From the NCBI GenBank assembly GCA_034509425.1, contig JAVTVJ010000845.1:1-64000 (forward strand): DNA of 64,000 nt. Direction: 5' to 3'. Under the pieces are notes generated by a model. That model searched no databases. It was not told where the DNA came from and saw nothing but the letters and a program-made list of their open reading frames with translations. The stretch comes from Eopsaltria australis (taxonomy: Eukaryota; Chordata; Aves; Passeriformes; Petroicidae). Of this stretch, positions 10,501 through 22,500 are shown one piece after another (positions within the stretch are counted from its first letter, which is position 1; each line of letters begins with the position of its first letter). Made by a program: the position numbers and the translations under genes.

Positions 10501-13500
10501 GTTTTCATTCTACTTTTTATTAATAATGTCTGTGTGTAGTTTTGTCAGTTACTGATAACATGCTATGATTTGGTAGAAGAAAGGAAACTACAATGAAGCC
10601 ACAGTCCTCCTCAAGTGGCAGCAGGTGCACTCCATTGATTGATTTTCTTTCCCCCCCCTGCTGTTTAGGCTGGTTGTGTTTGTTGGCAGCCCAAGTTACC
10701 ATTTTGGTTACTTACCGTGCATATTGGCTAAGTTCAAATAAACGGTGATACTATAGTGATTAAATTATTCCTGTGTATGTTGCATAAATTCTGACGAAAG
10801 TTTAATGTATTATTTTCACTTTGTCTTCAGTTAGTATATGCAATAAAATGGCAGACCCTTTCATGAAGGGTTTGCATTAAAAAGGTGAAAAAATCCAAAG
10901 GCTACATGTATAATCCCATTCTCCATCTGGAATGCTAGAAAATGGAGGTGTAATGAATTTGTACAACTTGTATGGGAAATCAGGCTGGAATAAGCAGATG
11001 TATAATGTTGATGTATATGGAGGTGGAATTTTCTGAACAAATGTATGTTTTGCTTTTCCCTGAAGGCAGGATCCAGCCTAGAATTTTCTTCTGGATTAGT
11101 CCCAGAGGATGCTGACCTGGAAGAAGGTACAGGTTCCTATCCCTCCGAACCCATGCTGTGCAGTGAAGCTGCTGATGGTGAAATACCCCATTCTTTAGAG
11201 ATGCTCTACCTTTCTGCTGAGTGTACCAGTGCTACGGATGCCTTGATTGTTCTGGTTCATCTTCTTATGATGGAGACAGGCTATGTACCTCAGGTAGGTG
11301 GGTGCAGCACCAAACAGAAATTTCTGGGTCAGTGTGGGGAAGCTGTGGAGTAAACAAGATGCATCTGAGGATCTGCTTCTGCCTTTCTATATGTCAGTTG
11401 GCTGCAGGGGCTGCTGAAGGATCAGCTTCTCTAATTTCCCTGACCACAAAGTCTTCAGGCTAAAGACTGGAGCAGCTTTTAGGTGTGGTAGAAGAGGCCT
11501 GTCCCTGTATTTCTTTTAGTCCTCAGCCTCACTGGGACCCAGCTGAACCTCTCACTCCTGCCTTACACTATTGAACATGTGCAGATGTGCTCAGTTTGTA
11601 GCAATTCCCCAAAGTACTGGCCTAAGTGTTGGTGTCATCTCAATGATATCCTGTCAAGTGGTGCTTAATAGGCCTGGGTCTGCCAAAAAACTGTCTCCAA
11701 TTCCATATTCAAGTAAGTGTCAAGTTTGGCTTTGGTTTTACTCATCTATAGGGGTATCATACTTGAGCACCTATGGCAGTACGTCTGTATGATGTACGGA
11801 TTCACTTTTTCCCTTTACATTTGCATTTTATGTTTACTAATACGTGGCTCAACATGCAAAAAAAGACTTGGTCTTGGGAAGGTGTTTAAATTCTCTTTTC
11901 TTGCAGTGAGGCCGACTAAGCACATGTGGCTGGCTGGTTGGTTGACCAATACCAATTTAATAAATCTGCTAAGTTCATTGCATCCCCATAATTTGAAATA
12001 CTATGTAAAGAATATATTTGCCGCTGGGAATTAAGTTTGTTTATGTCAGTGAGCAGGCTTGGAGGGAGGGAAGATGATTGCCCTGCAGATTTAAGAGGAA
12101 AGAAAGAACCTACTTTGTTGCGGTGGTTCGGAACCAGAGGACTTCCGGACAGGTTCCACAGACAGAGGGTTTCCCCCCGGAGCTCCCAGGGGCAGCAGTT
12201 GGACCACCAATCCACGGACCCAAGCTCCTGCTATTGGTTACTGGACTTGTCTGTTATGTTTCCCCGCTCTGGGAAATTCCCTGTCACTCCATAGTTCATT
12301 CGTTGTTCTCTCTGTTCCCCTCCCCTCCCTAAACCCCATTTGATCATGTACCCCAGCCCCTCCCCTGTATTGTCCCCTGCCCTCATCCTATTGGGTGTTG
12401 TTCCTCCCTTAAATACCGATGTAATAAGCTGCTCTTGGCTCTTGGTCCATGTGCTCCCTTTGGAGGCAATAAACCTACCGAAATCACATACCAAGAGACC
12501 TTCTCTGGTAGTTCTTTGCTGTTTCACCACGCTCCGGGGGCAACATCTCCCCGGACCGAACGCGGGCCAGCTGTGCTCATAGTCAGCACTCCGAGGGTGC
12601 CTTCCCGAGGGCGAACGGCATCCTAGGATAGGGCTAGGACTCCGCCGCCGGTACCAAGGTGGGACTGAAGCAGGGAACGCAACAAGTGGTGCACCGAACA
12701 GAGACTCCGACCTCTCGGAGTTCCCTGCGAGTGACCTGGATACGCAGCAGCGGTCCGGACTGCGCCTTCGGGACGTCGCTCCCCTAGCGAGGACTTCCGC
12801 GTTTTAGCGGGGGGCTGGCAGGGGCCGTCAGCAACCGATCTGGAGCGGATACGCTAGCTGAGCGAACTGACGGAACCAGAGACCCTTGCTCTTTTGGATG
12901 TTCTCCCTCCGGAGCCGGTGACGGCAACGTGAGCCGGGATCGAGGAACCAAGACCCGCAACGGAGCGGTGAGGTGTGGCGTCCGCGAAAAAGCGGCGGGA
13001 AAGGAACCGAAGTCCGCGTGCGGCGGCGAAGCTCGGTGCCCGTGATAGCGGCGAGAAAGCCACCGGGAACCGAGCGCAGGCGGGACGGTTCGGGTGCCGC
13101 GGGGCGCGGCGGGATTCAGGCTCGGGGGGAGAGTTTTGTGTCGTATAAAAAGAGCAAGGAGGCTTTATTCGGAGACAATGGGTATTAAGCTGTCCCGAAT
13201 GGAGCAGGAGTTTTATATCCAAGTTAAAGAGACCCTAAAGTTCAAAAAAGGGAACGCTAACAAGCAGGCTTGGAAACTTTTTGTCAAGTGGATCTTTGCT
13301 AACGTCCCTTTTGCTTCTGCTTCTTTTGTTAAAACTCTGGGTTTTTGGGACGTAGTAGAAAAACTTTTACAGGCAGTAGAGAGGGGGGGTGATATTTCTG
13401 TTCGAAAATTTTTCCCGTTTTTGATTTTAATTCGTGAGGCTTTACGTAATGGTTGGGAAAGTTTAGAATCCCCGACCCACCCATCTCATGTTCCTAATTC

Positions 13501-16500
13501 CCCTTTTCCCAATCCCTCGTTCCCGTTGCAGGGAAGTGCACCCCTCAGTTCTCCCCGCTATGGGACCGATTCCCCCATAGCGAACTCCACCCCAAACCCT
13601 TCCTCCGAACCCTTAGCCCAAATTTCGCCGGTTACACTCCCCCATTGTTCGATTCTACAAAACGGCCGTGATTTCCAAGATGGCCGCGGCCGCGTGGCAC
13701 CGTGTCGCCAGCCGTGCACCTACTGCGCAGACTCACGCCGAAAGCCCGCAAATCCTCCCAACCCCTCCCACAGTTCCTTCCCCTTCGCGTCGATTGGCCC
13801 CGCGTCGGGCTCTCCCCCCGCGGCCGATGATGTCTTCGCGTCGGGTCCCTCCCCTCGCGCCGGAGATCCCTGCCCCAGACGGAGGGAGATCCCCGCCCCA
13901 CCACGGGCCCGGACTGTCCATACGAACTGCAGTCCCGCCCCTAACCACCGCCCACTTCCAGATCCCCACACCCTCCCCTTCAGCTCCCATGAGTGTGAAA
14001 GGGCTGCAGTCTGCGATGCGGTCAGTCAATCAAGTCCTGCAGCAGCCTCGGTTGTCCACAGCTCTCAGGGTAACAATCCCAAATGGGAACCACTGTCACC
14101 TGCAGCCTTGCGGGAACTTTGTAAGGTAGAGAGAGAGCTCGGGAGAAATTCCCCTTACTTCAAAAGTGTACTGAATTCCACCTTCAGTGCAGTAGTGCTA
14201 GTCCCATCTGATATAAAAACAATCATGACAAGTATTTTAGTAGAAGCTCAGTATTGGGTGTGGGAAAAGATGTGGAAGCGGCAGCTTCAAAACCTGCTGG
14301 ACAGTTACAAAAGGGACCCAAACAAAGCCACTCTCACCCTTGATCACCTTTGTGGGGAGGGAAAACAAACTAAACCAATAGATCAAGCCACCAACATCCC
14401 TGAAGATGTCTTAAGAGACATTAGCCAAGCAGCAAAAAAGACTCTACTTAGTATGCCTTTGCTCACTGCCCCTGTGCAAAGTTATTCAACCATCCGGCAG
14501 AGCTCAGATGAGAATTTTGCGAGTTTTGTAGAAAGACTCAGAGAGGCCATGAGCAGGCAGGTCTCAGACCCAAATAATTTAAAAGAACTATTACGCACAG
14601 TGGCCCAAGAAAATGCCAATGCCACTTGCAAACAACTTTTAAACCTCCTCCCCCCAGATCCACCCCCTACCATTGAACATATGATAGAAATGTGTATGAG
14701 AGTCGGGCCAACCCCACCAGACCACTCCCCTAACAGAATAATTGGAGCCGCTTCAGTCTATGAACAATTTAAAGGCAGGTTGAAATGTTTTAATTGTGGT
14801 TCCCCAGATCACCTGAAAAGAGAGTGCCCTCATCCAATGAAGTCCTCTAACCATCCTCCACCTAAGTCTTCCACAGGCTCCTGGACATCACGTGCTCCAC
14901 CCCATTCGGGAAACGCGTTGGAGAGGGCGGATCAGTGCCGCGCTCCTCAAAGAAATTAAATGCTGAATCTACTGCGTCTTGTCCTCCACCACCCACACCA
15001 CTGGAGACACCATCAGAGGTGACCCCGAATGACCAATCGCTTAGACCACTACGGCTGAAGTTGGTAAGTGTCACAACTTCCCACTTCAACACCACAGCAT
15101 TCACCCACATGAAAGTCACCACCAAGGAGGACATTTTAGAAAGGACAGACATTCTCGTAGTGGGTAATTCTTTGAGGGGTCCACCCGAGCTTTTTATTCT
15201 CCCTGAAATAATAACCATCAGACCGGGAGAAAGCTTTTTAATTTCAGCATACTGCAACAATCCACCTTTTTATATTTCAAAGTGGACAGAAGTTGCCCAA
15301 GCCATCATCCTTCCATCACACTTCCCCAGAAATGTAAGAACACCCTGCATTTACTGGACACAAGTAGTGGGAGAAGACAAACCACACCTAGATTGTGTGT
15401 TGAAGAATGGTAACATGACCACATACCTGAATGGACTTATAGATACTGGTGCAGATGTTACAGTGATTTCCCAAACTGAGTGGCCATCACACTGGGGTTT
15501 AAAATCAGTCCCAGGTCATCTAAATGGAGTAGGAGGATCAGTTCCTTCGAAACAAAGCACAGGGAACATTACCGTTGAAGGACCTGGAGGAAGGATAGCC
15601 ACTGTCCAACCTTATGTAATCCCCTCTGGGTTCACCCTGTGGGGACGAGACGTTTTATCCCAGTGGGGAACAAAACTAGAAATCCCCTCAATACCAAAGG
15701 ATTTTCAGTAAAGGCCGCTGCTGTGCGCACCACCCCACCCCTGAAATGGACCACCGATAAGCCGGTGAAGGTGGAGCAGTGGCCCCTTCCTGCTGACAAA
15801 TTGCGCATCCTTGAGGAACTTGTAAAAGAACAGCTTGTGAAAGGGCACATAACACCGACAGATAGCCCGTGGAACTCCCCGGTCTTTGTCATCCGCAAAG
15901 CTGGCAAGGACCGATGGAGACTCCTTCATGATTTAAGAGAGATCAATAAGGTGATCTCTGAGATGGGCCCACTCCAACCTGGCCTTCCATCTCCCACAAT
16001 GCTCCCCCGAAAATGGCCTTTAGCAGTCATCGACATAAAAGACTGCTTCTTTTCTATTCCATTACATCCAGACGATGCTCCAAGGTTTGCTTTCTCAGTT
16101 CCCAGCGTCAACAGGGAAGCCCCCATGCGGCGCTACCATTGGAAAGTACTCCCCCAGGGAATGGTTAACTCCCCGGTGCTTTGCCAATGGTACGTCGCTG
16201 AGGTGCTCTCGCCTGTGAGAAAGTCGTTTCCGGGAGCCAGAATCCTGCATTATATGGATGATGTCTTAGTTTGTGCCCCAAATAGACAGTACCTAGAAGA
16301 AGCCCTGTCAGCCACCATCAGAGCCATCGAGGGTGCCGGGATGGAAGTGCACCCGGACAAAGTTCAACGTGTTTGTCCGTGGGTGTACCTTGGCTTCCGC
16401 ATCTCCGAGACGACCGTCGCTCCCCAGCAGCTAGAGATTCAGGACGATCCAAAGACTCTCCGTGAACTACATCAACTGTGCGGATCCATCAACTGGATCC

Positions 16501-19500
16501 GGCCACTGCTAGGTTTAACGACGACTGACCTTGCCCCTCTCTTCCAACTGCTACGTGGTGGCGATAGACTTGACACTCCAAAGGCCATCACCACGGAAGC
16601 CAAGGGAGTCATCCAAAAGGTCCAACATGCACTCTCCACCCGACAAGCCCACAGAACGGACCCGGACCTTCCGTTCCGTCTAGTCATACTCGGCAAGACA
16701 CCCAGGTACCATGGTCTAATATTTCAGTGGGACGAGGGAAAAAAAGACTCACTACTCATAATAGAGTGGGTCTTCCTCCCACATCAACCGTCCAAGAGTA
16801 TTTCAACCCCACAAGAACTAGTGTCAAAACTTATCAAAAGAGCAAGAGCCAGACTCCACACCCTTGCAGGGTGCGATTTTGTGTACATACATGTACCTTG
16901 GAAGCTGGAGGACTTTGAAGATGTAATTAAGACCAATGAATCCCTCCAGTTAGCTCTAGACAGCTATACCGGTCAAATTTGTGGTCACAAGTTAAAGCAT
17001 CCACTTTTTAATACTGACTTTCATTTGGCTCCCAAATTTCTTCTCAGCAGAACACCAATAAGAGACGCCCTTACCATTTTTACCGACGGCTCTGGATCCT
17101 CTCACAAGTCAGTCTTGACTTGGAAAGATCCAAAGACTTTGAAATGGAATTCTGATGTCAGTGTAATAGAAGGATCCCCACAGATTGCCGAGCTAGCTGC
17201 CATCGTGAGAGTGTTTGAGAGGTTCTCAGAACCCCTAAATTTAGTCACTGATTCGGCATATGTAGCCGGAGTAGTCCTCAGAGCAGAGCATGCCCTTTTA
17301 AAAGAAGTTGCCAACCCGAAGTTATTTAACTTGCTCTCGAGACTAATTCACCTGTTGTCCCATCGAGAGCAGCCATATCACGTTATGCACACAAGAGCAC
17401 ACACTGACTTGCCAGGCTTCATTGCTGAGGGTAACGAAAGGGCTGATGCCTTGGCCATGGCCGTGTGCATGGCCAACACGCCAGACATCTTTAACCAAGC
17501 CAAGCTCTCTCATCAGTTCTTCCATCAAAACGCTCCTGCCCTCCGGAGAATGTTCCATCTTCCTCTAGAGCAGGCACGAGCAATCGTAGCAACATGCCCT
17601 TCTTGCCAAAGGTACCAAATCCCCTCGCTTCACCCCGGAGTCAATCCACGTGGATTAGAGAGCTGCCAAGTGTGGCAGACCGATGTTACACATTTCACCC
17701 CCTTTGGCAAACAAAAGTACATTCACGTCTCTGTTGACACATTCTCCGGTGCAGTGTACGCCTCCGTACACACCGGAGAAAAATCCAAAGACGTGACTAG
17801 GCACTGGTCAATGGCGTTCTCAGTATTAGGCTCCCCTAAAGAAATCAAAACAGATAATGGACCAGCATATAGGTCAAAAAAGGTGCAAGAATTCCTGCAA
17901 CAGTGGGGAATTAAACACCTCACAGGCATACCCCACTCTCCCACAGGCCAAGCAATTGTCGAAAGAACACACCAAGATATAAAACGGATCCTTGAACAAC
18001 AACGGGGGGAAACAGAAGGACAGACGCCCATTGAGCGCCTCTGTAGAGCTCTTTTTACCCTCAATTTTTTAAATTGCTCAGCAAAAGAGCCCACTCCCCC
18101 CGTATTCCGGCATTTCACTAATTCGACCCAAGCTAAATTAAAAGAACAACCACTGGTGTTCTTCAAGGACCCGCAAAGTAGGGAAAAGGTGGGACCAGTT
18201 CGACTCATCGTGTGGGGGAGGGGATATGCTTGTGTCTCCACTCCAGAGGGACCGTGCTGGATCCCCAGCCGAGACATCAAGCCCTACCGAGAGCACCCAT
18301 CAAAGCAGACCCAGACGACTCTTCCTACAGACACTGCTCCACAGAGATCAGCGTGGAAGAGAAGGAGAAAGAAAACTCCAGACTCCAACAGCGATCAGGA
18401 AGATGAGGGAGAACAAGAAGAGATCAACTAAGTGCAAGGAAGAGACTTCCAAATTTACTACCTATACCCAGCTCGTGAGAATTCCCCCTCCGAGCAACAA
18501 GATCCTTTCTTCCTCGCTGACACCCTTCTTTTTAATATCTTCCCCTTAGATTCCCCCTAAACTTGCCCCATGAACCTCCCGTACCCCTAATATCCCCAGT
18601 CCTGCTGAGAGACAATACTTTAACAATGTTTGTTTGTTCTATTGCAGATTTTCAAGAAAACCTTCATAATCTCTTTTGTTAACAAATCACTTTCTTTAAG
18701 TAAAAAGACAGGGGGAGATGTTGCGGTGGTTCGGAACCAGAGGACTTCCGGACAGGTTCCACAGACAGAGGGTTTCCCCCCGGAGCTCCCAGGGGCAGCA
18801 GTTGGACCACCAATCCACGGACCCAAGCTCCTGCTATTGGTTACTGGACTTGTCTGTTATGTTTCCCCGCTCTGGGAAATTCCCTGTCACTCCATAGTTC
18901 ATTCGTTGTTCTCTCTGTTCCCCTCCCTCCCTAAACCCCATTTGATCATGTACCCCAGCCCCTCCCCTGTATTGTCCCCTGCCCTCATCCTATTGGGTGT
19001 TGTTCCTCCCTTAAATACCGATGTAATAAGCTGCTCTTGGCTCTTGGTCCATGTGCTCCCTTTGGAGGCAATAAACCTACCGAAATCACATACCAAGAGA
19101 CCTCCTTCTCTGGTAGTTCTTTGCTGTTTCACCACGCTCCGGGGGCAACATCTCCCCGGACCGAACGCGGGCCAGCTGTGCTCATAGTCAGCACTCCGAG
19201 GGTGCCTTCCCGAGGGCGAACGGCATCCTAGGATAGGGCTAGGACTCCGCCGCCGGTACCAAGGTGGGACCGAAGCAGGGAACGCAACACTACTTTTACT
19301 TGTGGTTACATTGTATCCCCCTCTGATATTCCATCTGAGCCATTTCATGCTGAAATTGAAAGCAAACCTGTTAGTTGACTCAGGTTTTCTAATTAACTTC
19401 AAACTAAGATTCTTAAAGCCCTGTCGGATACTATAAGTTCACAGAAAACGTGCAAGAGCATTTTTTTTGTGCAACAAATTAATTATGTGGAGTTGTGAGA

Positions 19501-22500
19501 ATACTAGAATGGATGACAGAATGAAGTATGTGTCTCAAAAAATTGGTGTGAGTGCTCACTGAATGTTTGTTCCTGTCAGGACAAAAATTACTGAACTTCA
19601 CTTAGATTTACTGTTAGTTTTGGGGAAAATGCATATAATCACACATATTCATAATCACTGTGTCATAATGTGCATTAGGACTGACTTAAGAGTTGAATTG
19701 CAAGCATCATGCTGCCATTTCCTAACTTCCAATCCTTTTCTCACCCCTCAGCATTGGCACATTGCAAAAGTATGACAGCGTGTTTGTTATCTCTTTGCAT
19801 TTGTAGGGGATAGAAGTCAAGGCAGTCTCTATGCCAGAGAAATGGAGAGGGAATGGTGTTTATAAGCTACAGTACACACATCCCCTTTGTGGAGAAGGTT
19901 CTGCTGGTTTGACTTGTGTGCCTCTGGGAGATCTTATTGCTATTAATGGTAAGTCAGTCAAGTCTTCATCCCGGATGCACATTCCTAAGTATCACCATTG
20001 TTTAGGAAAACTTAAGCGTGCCTGTCGCGGTTTAGAGGTTTGGGGGATTGAAACTAGGTAGAAACATTAATTTTGTAGCCAAAATTATTTTATTTTTGTT
20101 GTGAGATAAGGATTAATAGTAGGCAAAGCAGGCTTATACTTCAAGGAATACAAAAAGAATTTTATTAACAGACTTAAAACAGGAATAATAATAATCAGGA
20201 ATCAGCACAAACCCTTTAGAACACCCTTTTCCCCTCCCCACCCCTTTAATTTCTTTCCTACTGACCATAGAAAAGGTAACACTTTGACCTGTAGTTAAAT
20301 TACCACCTCTGGAAAAAATACAGTTCTTAGTCTATGTAGGGAGAGAAGCTTTCTTTTGCTTTATCATGTTGACTCCCCATAGGAAACACAGTTATTATGG
20401 TTGTCAGCCTCCCAGTAAGCAACCCCTCGAAGGAAAAAGATTTGCTTTCTGGAACTCTTCCCATTTCAGTAGCTTTCCCAGGGCTACTACCAATGGATAT
20501 ATGATGGTCATTGAGGTGCTTTTTTGAGGATGAACATTTCTATTACAGGGGCATCAAAATCCCCTTTCGTCATTATCGGCAACATAAGTCTTTTTCTATT
20601 ATTCCCAGGGCAAGGAAATCTTAATACAAGAGTCTTAGTTCACTGCTTATAACTAGAACATTACATCCCCCCTTGTTCCACTCTTTTAGACCATTGTTCA
20701 TATATTACAGGGTATATTATAGCTAAGTTTGTCAACATGTTTTTTTACAAAAGAATTTTCAGCCTTAAAGCACTTGTTATCTCCTCCTTTGAATATAGGC
20801 TTGGTTACATTCATTAACTTAAAGTCTCTATGTTGTACCTTTTGTAGGTGCCTTCATTCCTGTGCTCTTTCTGTGTGTGGGGGGGAAAATGAATGGCCCC
20901 AAGTCCCATCCTGATATTGAAAAGACAACAGTTAATTTGTCTTTCAGCTGGGCGATGGTCACATGACTTTCGCACGCGTGGTTTAAGTGTAGTATGTCTG
21001 CGTCTAAACTGAGGGAGAGGAGTTTGTTTTGCGCCGCTCTCCATCCGAGCTGTGTCTGAGTCATGGGAGCCTGGCAGGACCGTGTTCAAGTTGCAGGAAC
21101 CTGGCGGGACTGCGTTCAAGCAACAGTATCCTGGTGGGACTGTGTTCAGGCTGCAAGGAGAGGCCGGCCCCGAGCCCTTTTCCTGCTGGGCTGTGCTGCA
21201 CGGGGGGGGGATCCAGCCTGGCCCGGCTAGGCGGGGCAGAGTCGGTAAAGTTCCATGGCTGGGGACAGCAGAATAAAGTCTCTCTCGGCTTGGGCGGAGC
21301 CGAGTGGAACCGATCTGGTTCCCTTTCGCATGGAGCCGCCGTGAGGAACTGAAAGACCGGCCTGGGTTCCCCCTCCCCTCCCTCTCCGCGCCATGTTGGC
21401 CAGCAGCCCCAGGCCACGTGGTCTGAGGAAACCTTACCCGCGGCGTGGAGAGGGAGAGAGCGACGTTTTTCCTCAGTGAACCGGAAGCCTAAAAAGAGAG
21501 TCTCTCCAGGTGTTCTCCTGGTTTTATGAATTTCTGTAGGCCAAAATTGTAATACTGGATACCTCATTTCCGGCTCCACCTCCTCTTTTTATACCGGGAA
21601 TTTTTCAACTAAGATTACTCCATGACAGTGCCTTTTGTGTGCTCTGCTTTGAGCTGCACCTTTATTACTTGGGCTGCTGAGGTGCAGGAGATGCCACTTC
21701 CTGATGCTGAATACTCATGGCATTTCCGCTCTCTGTGTTAACAGATTGTTGTAACAGACTAATCCTTAGGAGATTCAGCTGGACTTTTCATTGCAATATT
21801 GTAGAAATATGTTTGTTGTCTCATTTCATGGGAACTTTGGTACACGTTGCCAGACAGGAAGGAAGTAGATTTGCTTCAGCTACAATGTTTTGGCTTCTTT
21901 TATGTTTTTTGCAAGACTTACAACTTCCAGACTATGTATTACTTCAGTAATGAAGTGGTCTTTGTTGTCTCTCTGTGTTTTAAATCTTGAAATGTCTTGC
22001 TTTCTTATATTTGTAGCAACATTAAAAATCAACGAAGAGATTAAAAGTGTTAAGAGAATCCAGCTATTGCCATCATCCTTTCTTTGCTTTCAGGACCCAG
22101 GTATGTCTGAGCTATGATCTCATAGTAGTAAACTGAAAAGTAAAATGACACAGTGGGTAAGAATATGCTTTAGTAGAGCACCAAATAGGTACAGAATAGC
22201 AAAAAAGAATAAAAATGTGGTTACCATTTAGGTTAGTCATAACTCTGTGGTGAAATGAATACAGTGTAGCCATTTACTCACACTTTGTTGTCAGCACAAA
22301 TTGCATTTCTTTGATTAGCAATGTAAGGAAAGAACCTTGCAAAGCTCAGTTTATCCTTTGGTCCATATGCCTGTTATTTATGAGGTCCTAGGCATATGTG
22401 TTAATCTCTGGGACAGAAGTGCTGGGTGATATCCCCTTTCTGTCTGGCAGCTCACGACTTCAGAGGCTAGTGATACCTACACTCATGTTGTGGCACTATA

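Larger units (their letters stand above)
12110..19295 (+). mobile_element. Full-length env-less betaretrovirus-like provirus in FBXO7 intron 3
   Basis: LTR (12116-12684), primer site, leader, gag, pro, pol, polypurine tract, LTR (18719-19289), bounded by the 6-bp duplication CTACTT (12110-12115 and 19290-19295). The three ORFs are uninterrupted and linked by two -1 shifts, as in betaretroviruses. The LTRs align over their whole length with one substitution (T/C near the 3' end) and two small indels, which indicates recent insertion. No env lies between the pol stop (18431) and the polypurine tract. It inserts in the FBXO7 sense orientation. It matches the solo LTRs at 9860 and 24935 and the deleted proviruses at 34965 and 39248. 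Confidence 0.97.

Noticed and set aside
12078..12332. Recurring ~84-codon and 64-codon ORFs (e.g. a peptide with [13 protein letters not shown]) in several places
   Set aside because: They occur at the same place in each TGTTGCGG-family LTR and are repeat sequence, not host genes.
13632..14029. Minus-strand ORFs inside gag (90-98 aa)
   Set aside because: Shadows of the Pro-rich gag linker; the plus-strand gag frame has clear domains.
18432..18701. A short env or accessory gene between pol and the polypurine tract
   Set aside because: No open frame of useful length and no signal peptide or membrane segment.
21061..21579. 172-codon minus ORF in the long LTR as a viral accessory gene
   Set aside because: Its ATG lies only ~7-14 nt past the TATA box, upstream of the probable transcription start, and the protein has no recognisable domain beyond the 10-residue repeats.
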